Part shown: in pieces, positions 36,460 to 45,204 of the stretch
Numbering within the stretch: position 1 is the first letter of the stretch
Layout: each line of letters begins with the position of its first letter
Made by a program: the position numbers and the translations under genes
Assembly (NCBI GenBank): GCA_947497185.1
Contig: CANMFL010000001.1
Coordinates: 62,001 to 126,000, forward strand
DNA: 64,000 nucleotides
Reading direction: 5' to 3'
Source of the DNA: an uncultured Paracoccaceae bacterium
GTDB taxonomy: Bacteria > Pseudomonadota > Alphaproteobacteria > Rhodobacterales > Rhodobacteraceae
Notes under the pieces: model-generated
Databases searched by the model: none
Seen by the model: the letters and a program-made list of their open reading frames with translations, nothing else
Told to the model about the DNA's origin: nothing

Positions 36460-37143
36460 ATGCTGATCACTATTCCCGACGTCTTTACCCCCGAAGAAGT
36501 CCGCACAATCCGCGACCAACTCGACACTGCCGCTTGGGACAACAGCAACAAGACGGCAGGTGTGCAAAGCGCCGAAGTCAAACATAACCAGCAATTAGAT
36601 GCCAAGGACGCCACAGCGCAGAACCTTGGTAAACTGATCCTCGAACGGCTGGGCCATACGCCGCTGTTCCTGTCGGCGGCCCTACCCCTGAAAATTCTGC
36701 CGCCTTTGTTTAATCGTTATGAGCAAGGCGAGACCTTTGGTCTGCACGTGGATAACGCGATCCGGTTGAACCCTTACAACGGCGAACATATCCGCACTGA
36801 TCTGTCGATGACGCTGTTTTTCTCGGAACCCGAGGAATACGACGGCGGCGTTCTGGAAATCGAAGACCACTACGGCACGCAAAGCGTCAAACTGCCCGCA
36901 GGCCACATGGTCCTCTATCCATCTACATCACTGCACCGCGTCACACCCGTGACACGCGGCGCGCGGGTGTCGTCATTCTTTTGGTTGCAAAGCATGATCA
37001 AAGCCAACGAGCAGCGCACAACGATGTACGAGTTGGACCAAACCATTCAAACACTGGCCGCCCGCTTTGGCACCAATGATCCCGAGGTCGTGCGTCTGAC
37101 CGGAATTTATCACAATCTGATCCGCACTTGGTCCGAGGTTTAA
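36460..37143 (+). CDS. piuC: Fe(II)/2-oxoglutarate hydroxylase, PiuC (PKHD-type)
   Basis: 227 residues from ATG 36460. The jelly-roll oxygenase ligands are His96-x-Asp98 in [10 protein letters not shown] and His159 in STSLHRV, and Arg169 in [10 protein letters not shown] binds 2-oxoglutarate. The family N-terminus ([14 protein letters not shown]) and length match PiuC. These proteins occur next to siderophore receptors in many bacteria; the physiological substrate is not established. It lies between the receptor gene and exbB. Confidence 0.93.
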   Translation: MLITIPDVFTPEEVRTIRDQLDTAAWDNSNKTAGVQSAEVKHNQQLDAKDATAQNLGKLILERLGHTPLFLSAALPLKILPPLFNRYEQGETFGLHVDNAIRLNPYNGEHIRTDLSMTLFFSEPEEYDGGVLEIEDHYGTQSVKLPAGHMVLYPSTSLHRVTPVTRGARVSSFFWLQSMIKANEQRTTMYELDQTIQTLAARFGTNDPEVVRLTGIYHNLIRTWSEV

Positions 37144-37144
37144 C

Positions 37145-37969
37145 ATGTCCATCGTAACCGCCTCCTTTAGCCTTGTCTTTGCAGATTATCAGACCCAATT
37201 GACCAACTGGCTCGCCACGGCTGGCGAAGACCACATGTCCCCCGTTGGCATGTTCATGGCCGCTGATGTCATTGTCAAAACCGTGATGTTGATCCTGATT
37301 GTAGCGTCGGTTCTGGTTTGGGCGATTTTTGCGGCGCGGCTGATCCTGCTGATCGCGGCGCGTATCCGGCTACGGCGTAACTACCGCGTGCTGGACCGTG
37401 CGGGCCATCTGGATCGCAACGGCCCGTTTCGCAAAGGCGGTGGTGTTGTGGGGGCAATGGTCCGCGCGGCCATGAGCGAGATCACAGCGTCGCAAGGCGC
37501 CGATCGCGCGGGCATAAAAGAGCGTACCGACAGCGCCTTGTCGCGGATCGAGGCAGGTGCAGGACGCGGGATGCAACGCGGCACTGCACTGCTGGCGATT
37601 ACCGGATCATCCGCGCCGTTCATCGGATTGTTCGGCACCGTGTGGGGCATCATGAACAGCTTTGTGTCGATTGCCGAAACCAACACGACAAATCTAGCCG
37701 TCGTCGCCCCCGGTATCGCAGAAGCACTGCTAGCCACGGCGATGGGCCTTGTTGCGGCGATTCCTGCGGTGATTTTCTTCAACCTGCTGGCACGGTTTAA
37801 CGGGGCGTATAAAGCAATGCTCGCTGACGTCTCCGCGCTGGTCAGTCGGCACCTTTCGCGTGATCTGGACCTTGCGGCAATGGCTCCGCAGGCTGAACCA
37901 GAGGCCGACATTGCGGTGGACACCCCAGCCCCACCGGTCGCAACTCCAGCGCTACAGGCGGCTGAATAA
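37145..37969 (+). CDS. exbB: TonB-system biopolymer transport protein ExbB
   Basis: 274 residues with three membrane segments: about 45-65, then about 150-175 (GTALLAITGSSAPFIGLFGTVWGIMNSF) and about 190-220 (VAPGIAEALLATAMGLVAAIPAVIFFN), the MotA/TolQ/ExbB signature. It forms the pentameric proton channel with ExbD that drives TonB. It begins one base after piuC and its stop shares a base with the exbD start. Confidence 0.95.
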   Translation: MSIVTASFSLVFADYQTQLTNWLATAGEDHMSPVGMFMAADVIVKTVMLILIVASVLVWAIFAARLILLIAARIRLRRNYRVLDRAGHLDRNGPFRKGGGVVGAMVRAAMSEITASQGADRAGIKERTDSALSRIEAGAGRGMQRGTALLAITGSSAPFIGLFGTVWGIMNSFVSIAETNTTNLAVVAPGIAEALLATAMGLVAAIPAVIFFNLLARFNGAYKAMLADVSALVSRHLSRDLDLAAMAPQAEPEADIAVDTPAPPVATPALQAAE

Positions 37970-38421
37970 TGGGCGCACGATTAGGCAGCGGTGACGACGA
38001 CGATCTCGCGGAAACATCCGAGATCAATGTCACCCCCTTTATCGACGTGATGCTGGTGCTGTTGATCATCTTCATGGTCGCGGCACCGTTATCCACCGTG
38101 GATATTCCGGTTGAGTTGCCCGTCGCCACAGCAGAAGCACCAGTGCGCCCGTCTGAACCGGTGTTTCTGACCATCAAAGAAGATCTGTCCATTGTTGCTG
38201 GCGAAAACGCTGTGACGCTAGAGACGTTGAACTTTGAAATTGGCATTCTGACAGGGTTGAACCGCGACGAACGCATTTACCTGCGGGCGGATAAATCGGT
38301 GCCCTACGGCGAGGTTGTGAATGTTATGAACACGTTGCAGCGCGAAGGTTATGTGAAAATCGGGCTTGTCGGTTTGGACGAATCCGCAGCACCACCTGAA
38401 GAAGACACAACCGCCCCATGA
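37969..38421 (+). CDS. exbD: TonB-system biopolymer transport protein ExbD
   Basis: 150 residues. The cytoplasmic start EINVTPFIDVMLVLLIIFMVAAPL holds the membrane segment with the essential Asp of ExbD (in PFIDVML). The periplasmic part has ILTGLNRDERIYLRADKSVPYGEVVNVMNTLQREGYVKIGLVG. It pairs with ExbB. It overlaps tonB by 4 bases. Confidence 0.95.
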   Translation: MGARLGSGDDDDLAETSEINVTPFIDVMLVLLIIFMVAAPLSTVDIPVELPVATAEAPVRPSEPVFLTIKEDLSIVAGENAVTLETLNFEIGILTGLNRDERIYLRADKSVPYGEVVNVMNTLQREGYVKIGLVGLDESAAPPEEDTTAP

Positions 38422-39272
38422 GCCTCGTTTACAGATCACGCCAAGGGTTTGTGCCATTGGTAGCACTGGCGATTGGCGGCAGCGTGGCGCTTCATGCGTG
38501 GGGGCCTGCGATGATCGTGCAGCGGTTTGAAAGGCCAGAGATGGTGCCGCAACCGCAAGACGATCTGGGCATCCAAGGTGCGATCATGTTTGATCTGTCC
38601 GACGTCATCGCCGCCCCCTCTGAGATCTCAGAAGACAGCATAGCTGTCACCGAATCCGTCGCGGCCCCAACGGTCACGGAATCGCCCGAATACGACGACC
38701 CTGCAAAAGCGACCGACGCACCGATGTTGCAGCAAATCCCCTACGCGGTTGAGGACGACAGCCTGAAATTCGCCGTCGCAGCCCCCGAGACAGAGACTGA
38801 AACCGACGCTGCCGCCACCGATCTGGCGCAAGAATATGACGAGGAAATGGTCGACAAGCCCAGTTCGGCAGGTGCGGACGACGTGGCCGAAACCATTGCC
38901 GCTCAGTCCGGCGTAGCCTCGGATGCCACCGCCGATCAGGTCCAAGCCGAAGACGAAGGCATTTCAGCAGAGCAAATGGCCGAAGTCACCGAATGGCAGA
39001 AAAGCATCGTGCTGCGCATCGCCCACGCCAAAACCTACCCCTCCGAAGCGCGGCGCGACGGTATCGAGGGCGAAGTGCGTGTGGCCTTTGAAATGGACCG
39101 CTACGGCGAGATCATATCGCGGCGAATCGAGACGTCCTCTGGTCACGAAATCCTAGACAACGCAGCGCTGCAAGTCCTTGATGAAATTGGCAAAATGCCC
39201 ACGCCACCCAACCATCTGGGCGGCGATACATTTGCAATACTGATCCCGTTTAACTTTGCGATTAAAAGATAG
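38418..39272 (+). CDS. tonB: Energy transducer TonB
   Basis: 284 residues. A membrane segment near the N-terminus (FVPLVALAIGGSVALHAWGPAMI, about 11-33, with the conserved His) is followed by a long acidic, Ala/Thr/Glu-rich periplasmic stretch (about 50-190) instead of the usual Pro-Lys repeats. The C-terminal TonB domain (about 195-284) has TYPSEARRDGIEGEVRVAFEMDRYGEIISRRIETSSGHEILDNAAL. It is the last gene of the iron-uptake operon. Confidence 0.93.
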   Translation: MSLVYRSRQGFVPLVALAIGGSVALHAWGPAMIVQRFERPEMVPQPQDDLGIQGAIMFDLSDVIAAPSEISEDSIAVTESVAAPTVTESPEYDDPAKATDAPMLQQIPYAVEDDSLKFAVAAPETETETDAAATDLAQEYDEEMVDKPSSAGADDVAETIAAQSGVASDATADQVQAEDEGISAEQMAEVTEWQKSIVLRIAHAKTYPSEARRDGIEGEVRVAFEMDRYGEIISRRIETSSGHEILDNAALQVLDEIGKMPTPPNHLGGDTFAILIPFNFAIKR

Positions 39273-39479
39273 GTTGGCGTTTGCGAAAGGCCGCGATCTA
39301 GGAGCGCGACGATAGAACCGAATATACGTTGCTCAGCAGTTAGCGGAGGCTGTCAATCAGCATGCAACGCAGTTCGGTCTGATTGTCATCCAAGATATAA
39401 CAAAAGTGGTCCGTGCCTACTACTGGCGGTCCGCATTTGGCCCTGTCTAATCGACTGCGATAGCCTTGCCAATGAAGGT
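39273..39479. other. Gap between tonB and the small secreted pseudogene
   Basis: About 200 bases without a gene. No strong terminator hairpin was found right after tonB. Confidence 0.35.
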
Positions 39480-39685
39480 TCACGTGATTGGGTTTTTACC
39501 GCACAGGCCAATGACCTTCACAGCAGCGAGAATTTCGACGGTAGCGTCAGGGCAAGGCCCCTCATTGATCTGGACCCATCCTGAACGGGGATAGAATCGG
39601 TTCGATCTTGGGCTGCTGCGAGGCTGGGAGCGAAGCTAAGACAAACGAGTAAAGCAGATAAAAAACGCACGGTAGGTCTTCTCAT
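39480..39685 (-). pseudogene. Small secreted protein with an apparent frameshift
   Basis: From ATG 39685 the frame encodes a signal peptide (MRRPTVRFLSALLVCLSFAPSLAAAQD). It passes into a frame that soon ends near TLPSKFSLL. If one base is skipped near 39588, the second frame continues as SGWVQINEGPCPDATVEILAAVKVIGLCGKNPIT and stops at 39480, a plausible small periplasmic protein of about 68 residues with two Cys. The split suggests a frameshift or a sequencing error. It lies 9 bases after the DUF2256 stop. The function is unknown. Confidence 0.45.
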
Positions 39686-39694
39686 TAAAATGCT

Positions 39695-39898
39695 TTATGC
39701 TCTATGGCTGCGCCCTATTTGGCGACGGCAGAAGGATATCCCTGAATGTTTAGGTTCATGCTGATGTGGACTACGCGCATTGCGGCACCGGACCGAGCAG
39801 TAGCGCACATCTTCCCAGTTCTTTTCCCACTTCTTGCGCCAGCTAAAGCTACGCATACAGATCGGGCATATCTTTTGCGGCAGGTTACACTTTTTCAT
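39695..39898 (-). CDS. DUF2256 family small zinc-ribbon-like protein
   Basis: 67 residues from ATG 39898, which begins inside the end of the photolyase gene. Two Cys pairs (CPICMRSF and [10 protein letters not shown]) frame [13 protein letters not shown], the DUF2256 signature. The role is unknown. The family is frequently encoded next to prokaryotic cryptochromes, as here, suggesting a shared process. The C-terminal 25 residues ([16 protein letters not shown] and on) extend beyond the conserved core and may not be significant. Confidence 0.85.
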   Translation of the reverse strand: MKKCNLPQKICPICMRSFSWRKKWEKNWEDVRYCSVRCRNARSPHQHEPKHSGISFCRRQIGRSHRA

Positions 39899-41417
39899 CG
39901 GCTGCAATCTGCTTGAAGAACCTGTCGGTATCCATCCGGATCGCGTCCCGCTTGTCGTCCGCCATGCGATCTAGGGTTTTATACGTGAACCCCATTCTTG
40001 GATTGCCGCGCAGTTTGTCTGCGTTCCGGTCGATAAAATCCCAATACAGATAGTTGAAAGGGCACGCGTTGGGTCCGTTTTTGACCGTGTGTTTATACCT
40101 GCAGTTCCCGCAATAATTCGACATTTTATTGATATAAGCGCCGCTGGCCGCGTATGGTTTTGACGCCATCATCCCGCCATCCGCGAACAGGATCATGCCG
40201 CTTACATTGGGCAATTCGACCCATTCATAGGCGTCGGCGTAAACGAGCAGGTACCAGTCATTGACCTGTTCGGGGTCCAATCCTGCGATCAACGCGAAAT
40301 TGCCCAAGACCATCAGGCGTTGAATATGGTGGGCGTAGGCGTTTTGCTTGGTCTCGGTAATGCACTGCCGCATGCAGTTCATTTGCGTGTCTGCGGTCCA
40401 GTAGAATTCGGGCAAAGAGCGGTTGGCATCAAGCACATTCATCGTCTTATAATCAGGCATTTTCAGCCAATAAATCCCGCGCACATATTCGCGCCAGCCT
40501 AGGATTTGCCGAATGAAACCTTCCACCGCATTCAGCGGTGCGTCCCCTGCGTGATAGGCGGTTTCGGCGCGGGCGATGCATTCCAGCGGCGTCAAAAGCC
40601 CGCAGTTCAAATATAGTCCGATGTGACTGTGATACATCCAAGGCTCGTCTTGGATCATCGCGTCTTGGTAATCGCCAAACATGGCGAGCCGTTCGTCGAC
40701 AAACATGTCCAAGGCTTGCAAGGCACCGTCGCGTGTCACCGCGAAATGAAACGGCTCGATGTCACCGAAATGATCCGCAAAATGGTCCGTCACAAGCGCG
40801 ATGACGTCCTGTGTAATCGCGTCAATCTCTGCGTGAAACGGCGCAGGCACCGACAGGTTGGGGGGCGGCGATTTACGGTTGTCGGCGTCATAGTTCCACT
40901 GTCCGCCAATTGGCCCGTCGTCTGTCATCAGCACGCCGTGTTTCTGGCGCATCTCGCGGTAGAAATACTCCATACGAAGCTGTTTTCGGTCTGTCGCCCA
41001 TGACGCAAATTCTTCTGTGGTACACAGGAACCGGTCGTCAGGGCGGATGGACACAGGGATGCCGATCTCTTCCTCCCATTGCTGCATATCCATCAGCAAA
41101 CGGTGTTCGCCCGGCGACGTGACAATGACTTCATCAATGCTGTGTTCGTTCATGAGACGTGAGACTTCGCCGCGCAATGATCCTGTATTTTCGGGGTCGT
41201 CATAATGCACGTATTGCACGTTGAACCCGTCGGTTTTGAGGGTCTGCGCGAAATGGCGCATCGCTGAAAACAAGAACACGATCTTCTTCTTGTGATGTTT
41301 GACGTAGGTCGCTTCCTCGCGCACCTCGCACATCAAAATCATGTCGTCTTTGTCGGCGTCAGCGAGGCTGGACATCGATAAAGACAGCTGGTCGCCTAAG
41401 ATCAGTCGCAGTTTCAT
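39885..41417 (-). CDS. FeS-type prokaryotic cryptochrome/(6-4) photolyase (CryPro/PhrB group)
   Basis: 510 residues, a flavoprotein with an iron-sulfur cluster. The N-terminus is a Rossmann antenna domain ([18 protein letters not shown]). The cluster ligands line up with those of the Agrobacterium PhrB group: Cys348 (NCMRQC), Cys436 and Cys439 (NYCGNC), and Cys452 (NACPF). [17 protein letters not shown] and [46 protein letters not shown] are FAD-domain segments. Members repair (6-4) photoproducts or sense light. The MFS gene upstream overlaps by 4 bases, and DUF2256 follows. Confidence 0.93.
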   Translation of the reverse strand: MKLRLILGDQLSLSMSSLADADKDDMILMCEVREEATYVKHHKKKIVFLFSAMRHFAQTLKTDGFNVQYVHYDDPENTGSLRGEVSRLMNEHSIDEVIVTSPGEHRLLMDMQQWEEEIGIPVSIRPDDRFLCTTEEFASWATDRKQLRMEYFYREMRQKHGVLMTDDGPIGGQWNYDADNRKSPPPNLSVPAPFHAEIDAITQDVIALVTDHFADHFGDIEPFHFAVTRDGALQALDMFVDERLAMFGDYQDAMIQDEPWMYHSHIGLYLNCGLLTPLECIARAETAYHAGDAPLNAVEGFIRQILGWREYVRGIYWLKMPDYKTMNVLDANRSLPEFYWTADTQMNCMRQCITETKQNAYAHHIQRLMVLGNFALIAGLDPEQVNDWYLLVYADAYEWVELPNVSGMILFADGGMMASKPYAASGAYINKMSNYCGNCRYKHTVKNGPNACPFNYLYWDFIDRNADKLRGNPRMGFTYKTLDRMADDKRDAIRMDTDRFFKQIAADEKV

Positions 41418-42640
41418 TGCGGTGTCCCTTCTATATCGTCTGGTAATCGCGCCACGAACACCAGCGCCAACAGCTTGAGCGCACAGGGAAATAGCGCGTA
41501 GAGCACGTTCAGCGACAGCACGGCCTCTGCAGTATTCTGCACACCGGGCGTGAACTGAGCGAGTTGAAGCGCGGGCAAAACGATTGCCGCTGCCACAGCC
41601 AATGATATCTTAGCGGCAAAGGCCCAGACGCCAAATCCGATGCCTGTTGCGACCCCTTGCTTGACCAGTGCTGTGGCAAATAATGCAGGCAGGATCACCA
41701 TGTCCGCGCCCAAGGCGGCCCCCGACACCAGACATATTACGCCGAACTGCCACGCCGCGCCTGCTGGCAGAAAGAAGGCACCGATGAATGATAAAATCGC
41801 AAAGCTCATCGCGCAAAGTATAACCTGACGTGCGCCGAAGTGTGCTGCGAGCTTTGACCAAATCGGTGCGGACAATCCGGCGGCCAAGAAGAAGAACAAC
41901 AGGAACAGCCCTGATAAGTCCGGTAGGCCTAACCTGTCCTCGACAAAGAATAAAAACAGCGTCGAGGTGACGGCAACGGGAAGCGCGTTGAGTAATGCAA
42001 TCACAAGCAACTGAAGGATGTTGGGCTGGAACAACGCGCGGAACGGCTGGCTTGCGGTTTCTTGCGCTACAATCGGCACCCAAAACGATCTGCTGACGCG
42101 CCAGACAATCAAAGACGCTGCGACCAGAAGCGCCCCAAAGATCGCGTAGGCCTGTAACGCGCCAAAATAGATACCAAGCACGCCGGGAGTGATGACGGCT
42201 ACCACAATGCCCGCAAGCGCACCCGTCTCGCGCAATCCAGCGAAACGCAGGTGTTCGGCGCGTCCGCTATTGCCAATCAGCTCAGCGCCTTGGCCGTAGA
42301 AAAGGATGGTGCCAAGGCTGAAGGCCGTGAAAACCAAAACCAGCCCAACAGTCAGGCCAAACACGTTGAGCTGCATCACAAAGGAGATGAAAAAACCAAC
42401 GCCCATGCCCGCAAAAGCAAATGCCGCGAATAGCGCACGTCGTGAGGGGAACCTATCAATCAATCGCCCGAGCAGCGGATCTTGTACAAAGTCCAAGGCG
42501 CGAAGCCCGAACAGAATAACCCCGATTGTCCCCAACCCGATGCCAAGCTCTGCGGCGTACCGTGGCAGATGGATATAAAGCGGGATGCCAGCCGAAGACA
42601 GAAATGCGGCGACGGCAGGAACTGTTAATCGGTTCGTCAT
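41414..42640 (-). CDS. MFS transporter (GPH/sugar-cation symporter-like)
   Basis: 408 residues from ATG 42640, preceded by GGAG; an in-frame GTG 15 bases earlier is less likely. About 12 membrane segments with MFS-type loops such as DPLLGRLIDRFPSRRALFAAFAFAG, where the D-P-x-x-G-x-x-x-D-R pattern is found in glycoside-pentoside-hexuronide symporters. The start of the photolyase gene overlaps its stop. The substrate is unknown. The coupling to a light-repair or light-sensing gene is noteworthy. Confidence 0.85.
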   Translation of the reverse strand: MTNRLTVPAVAAFLSSAGIPLYIHLPRYAAELGIGLGTIGVILFGLRALDFVQDPLLGRLIDRFPSRRALFAAFAFAGMGVGFFISFVMQLNVFGLTVGLVLVFTAFSLGTILFYGQGAELIGNSGRAEHLRFAGLRETGALAGIVVAVITPGVLGIYFGALQAYAIFGALLVAASLIVWRVSRSFWVPIVAQETASQPFRALFQPNILQLLVIALLNALPVAVTSTLFLFFVEDRLGLPDLSGLFLLFFFLAAGLSAPIWSKLAAHFGARQVILCAMSFAILSFIGAFFLPAGAAWQFGVICLVSGAALGADMVILPALFATALVKQGVATGIGFGVWAFAAKISLAVAAAIVLPALQLAQFTPGVQNTAEAVLSLNVLYALFPCALKLLALVFVARLPDDIEGTPQ

Positions 42641-42754
42641 GATATCTCCAAACACACTTTATTTACGCATCAAGTGCGTGTTTGGATCATTTTACGGGAT
42701 ATGAATGTGGCGCGGTGTTTGCGGTTTGGGCTGTGAGCAACCACCTTTTTGGTT

Positions 42755-43084
42755 TTAGCCTTTTAGCAACGCACTCTGCACCGCGTCATCCCACCCCAGA
42801 TAAAACGTATCTTGATCGCGGATAATCGGACGCGCCATCACTTTCGGGCGGGCGCTAATCTGCGCCTCAGCTTCGGAGTTTTTTAGCCAATCGTTGAGTC
42901 CGCGGTAATCATTCGAAGTGCGATCCACCAATTGATCACCGAACTCTGCGATTAGCTCGTCCAGTTCGGTTTCGGTCAGCGGTTCTGCTCTGACATCGCG
43001 AAATGTGATGTCTTTGCCGTCCGCTTCCAAGGCTTTGCGTGCCTTTTGGCAAATCGCACAGGTGGGCAATCCATAGATAATCAT
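42755..43084 (-). CDS. ArsC/Spx-family thioredoxin-fold protein
   Basis: 109 residues from ATG 43084 with GGAG upstream; the longer frame to 43390 is not supported. The fold is shown by MIIYGLPTCAICQKARKALEADG, FRDVRAEPLTETELDELIAEFGDQLVDRTSNDYRGLND and KVMARPIIRDQDTFYLGWDD. A CAIC motif holds the active Cys region. Relatives include arsenate-reductase-like YffB and Spx proteins. Which activity applies here is not determined. Confidence 0.88.
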   Translation of the reverse strand: MIIYGLPTCAICQKARKALEADGKDITFRDVRAEPLTETELDELIAEFGDQLVDRTSNDYRGLNDWLKNSEAEAQISARPKVMARPIIRDQDTFYLGWDDAVQSALLKG

Positions 43085-43268
43085 GTCGCAAACTCCTTCG
43101 GCGCATAGCTGACCATCTTGCATCGACCACTGCAATGCAACTGGTTCATGCATCCCTGCCCCAATACACAGCTTGGTTGCACGACGAGTTTTTGCGGCAT
43201 TTGCAAAAAAGAGACAGCTTTCGGTTGCTGTGTTATGCTTGCAAGGTATCCGTGTAATGAGGTCATTT

Positions 43269-43700
43269 ATGTTAACCACAACCCGCTTAATTCTAACCTT
43301 ACTTGGCGTGTCGGCTATCGCAATTGGACTGATGGTCGTTGTCTTCGGACCAGACGCAACGGCGCGTATTTTCAGTGACATTATCGGCATGGCGATAGGA
43401 TCGACGCCCTATGTTGGCGGATTGGAACACGTCAATGTCGACAGCGAAATGCGGTTTTTTTCGGTGTTCTGGATCGCTTATGGCGCGGTGCTTTTGTGGC
43501 TTTCGACGCGACTAGTGACCCACGCAAAATGGGTCTATGCCGCAATCGCCCTGTTCTTCTCAGGCGGCGTCGCCCGTCTATTTTCGCTTGCGTCACTTGG
43601 CTGGCCGGACCCGTTGCTCGTCGGTCTTATGACCATCGAACTGACTGGTCCAATCATCGTCGCGGGAATTTTTACCCTTAGTCTACGCGCGGACACATGA
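43269..43700 (+). CDS. DUF4345-type integral membrane protein
   Basis: 143 residues from ATG 43269 (GAGGT upstream; ATG 43257 is an alternative). Four hydrophobic segments alternate with a central stretch (YVGGLEHVNVDSEMRFFSVFWIAYGAVLLW) typical of this family of small membrane proteins. The function is unknown. It is convergent with a LysR gene, whose stop lies 3 bases beyond. Confidence 0.75.
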   Translation: MLTTTRLILTLLGVSAIAIGLMVVVFGPDATARIFSDIIGMAIGSTPYVGGLEHVNVDSEMRFFSVFWIAYGAVLLWLSTRLVTHAKWVYAAIALFFSGGVARLFSLASLGWPDPLLVGLMTIELTGPIIVAGIFTLSLRADT

Positions 43701-43703
43701 GCG

Positions 43704-44588
43704 TCAACGCGCCTTGTGTTGCATGATAAAGTCGCTCACCGCAGCCACGCGCGCGATTTCGCTGCGCCCTTTGCGGGCAATCATCCACAGATCGTGGTAG
43801 TATTTTTGCGGCAGTCGAATGATCGCCACGTCCTGCTTTTTAGCAAAAGCATCGACGCCGGATTTGGGCAATATGGTATAGCCTAGCCCCTGTGCGACGG
43901 GCATGGGGATTTGACCGATTTGGTTGACGAAAGTCCGAACCCGCAGGCGGTCCGCCCCTTTGTAATCCTTTGGGAAGTTCAGCGAAAACAGATCATTCGC
44001 GTAGGCGTACCCGTCTGGATGCGCGACAAAGCCGAGGTCGTTCAGCATTTGCAGATCAAACGTTTGCCCAGCAAAAGATCGCGGCACGACCAGACACAAT
44101 TCTTCACGCCCGAGTGCGATGGCCTCTAGTCGCGGGTGATTGATCGGTTCGGCAATGACGCCCAGATCAAAATCTCCGCTCAGAACGGAAGTCACAATGC
44201 TGGTGTGCGGCGCGGCGGTGACGCTAATTACAAGTTCGGGCGCGTGCTGCATCCGGTTGAGCAGATGCGGATAAAGCCACATTGCAAAGCTGCCGGAACA
44301 GCCGATGCTAATCTCGCCGACGTCTGGACGATCAACTTGGATCGCGTCTTGCAGGGCGCGTTCTTGCTGGCGTCGCGCGATCCCAATCGCCAACACCGCT
44401 TCGCCTGCGGGTGTCAGCGTAAACGACTTCCCATCTTTTAAGATCAACGGTTTGCCAACTTGCGATGCGAGCTTGTTCAGGTGTTGCGACACGCCCGGTT
44501 GGGTCATCCCCAACAGGTCCGCCGTGCGTGTGAAATGCCCGACTTCGCAGAGCGTCGTAAAGGTGTCCAACCACGTGGCGTTTAGCAT
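43704..44588 (-). CDS. LysR family transcriptional regulator
   Basis: 294 residues. N-terminal winged helix (TFTTLCEVGHFTRTADLLGMTQPGVSQHLNKLASQVGKPLILKDGKSFTLTPAGE) and a C-terminal periplasmic-binding-like domain (EISIGCSGSFAMWLYPHLLNRMQ, then FDLGVIAEPINHPRLEAIALGREELCLVVP). It is divergent from a VOC-family gene 97 bases away, its likely target. The co-inducer is unknown. Confidence 0.92.
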   Translation of the reverse strand: MLNATWLDTFTTLCEVGHFTRTADLLGMTQPGVSQHLNKLASQVGKPLILKDGKSFTLTPAGEAVLAIGIARRQQERALQDAIQVDRPDVGEISIGCSGSFAMWLYPHLLNRMQHAPELVISVTAAPHTSIVTSVLSGDFDLGVIAEPINHPRLEAIALGREELCLVVPRSFAGQTFDLQMLNDLGFVAHPDGYAYANDLFSLNFPKDYKGADRLRVRTFVNQIGQIPMPVAQGLGYTILPKSGVDAFAKKQDVAIIRLPQKYYHDLWMIARKGRSEIARVAAVSDFIMQHKAR

Positions 44589-44685
44589 GTGCGCCTCACA
44601 TAATTATGAAGACCATACCGAATGATAATTTTTAATACAGGCGCAGTCCATCTAAATCACGTTTAACACTACAAAAGGAAATATC
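44589..44685. promoter_or_regulatory. Divergent promoter region of LysR and VOC genes
   Basis: Ninety-seven AT-rich bases between the two starts, with ATAATTATGAAG and GATAATTTTTAATAC stretches. A LysR T-N11-A site is plausible but not unique. Confidence 0.35.
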
Positions 44686-45183
44686 ATGCAACCGACACCG
44701 CGCTCATTCTCTCACATCGGTCTGTCTGTCCCGGATTTGGACAAGGCGATCACTTTCTACGGCGACGTGCTAGGCTTTTACGTCATCATGGAACCTACCG
44801 TTATTGTCGAAGACGACAGCGACATCGGCCAGATGTGCTCTGACGTATTTGGAAAAGGCTGGGGCCGGATGCGTATTGCCCATTTGGCGACGGCAGACCG
44901 TATCGGGTTCGAACTGTTCGAATTTGAAGGTAACGAAGCACCCAGCGACAACCTCAATTACAGGCAACATGGCACGTTCCATTTTGCCATTCAGGACCCA
45001 AACCTAGAAGACCTGTTGGTGAAAATCGTCGCAGCGGGCGGCAAACAACGGATGCCCGTGCGCGAATATTTCCCCAATGATAAACCCTACCGCATGGTGT
45101 ACGTCGAAGACCCGTTTGGCATCGTCTTTGAACTGTATAGTCACAGCTACGAGCTAACATATTCGAACGGCGCGTATTCTTGA
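44686..45183 (+). CDS. VOC/glyoxalase-family dioxygenase or lyase
   Basis: 165 residues with a vicinal-oxygen-chelate fold. FSHIGLSVPDLDKAITFYGDVLGF holds the first metal His; GTFHFAIQDPNLEDLLVKI and VYVEDPFGIVFELYSHSYEL supply further ligands (His, Glu). Members include glyoxalase I, extradiol dioxygenases and antibiotic-resistance proteins; the reaction is not predictable. It is divergent from a LysR regulator, suggesting that its expression is induced by its substrate. Confidence 0.88.
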   Translation: MQPTPRSFSHIGLSVPDLDKAITFYGDVLGFYVIMEPTVIVEDDSDIGQMCSDVFGKGWGRMRIAHLATADRIGFELFEFEGNEAPSDNLNYRQHGTFHFAIQDPNLEDLLVKIVAAGGKQRMPVREYFPNDKPYRMVYVEDPFGIVFELYSHSYELTYSNGAYS

Positions 45184-45204
45184 GGTCAGAGCCTACACGT
45201 GACC

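Noticed and set aside
43085..43390. Upstream extension of the ArsC-like frame
   Set aside because: The family begins at MIIYGLP (43084), which has its own GGAG site, and the extension overlaps the divergent DUF4345 gene.
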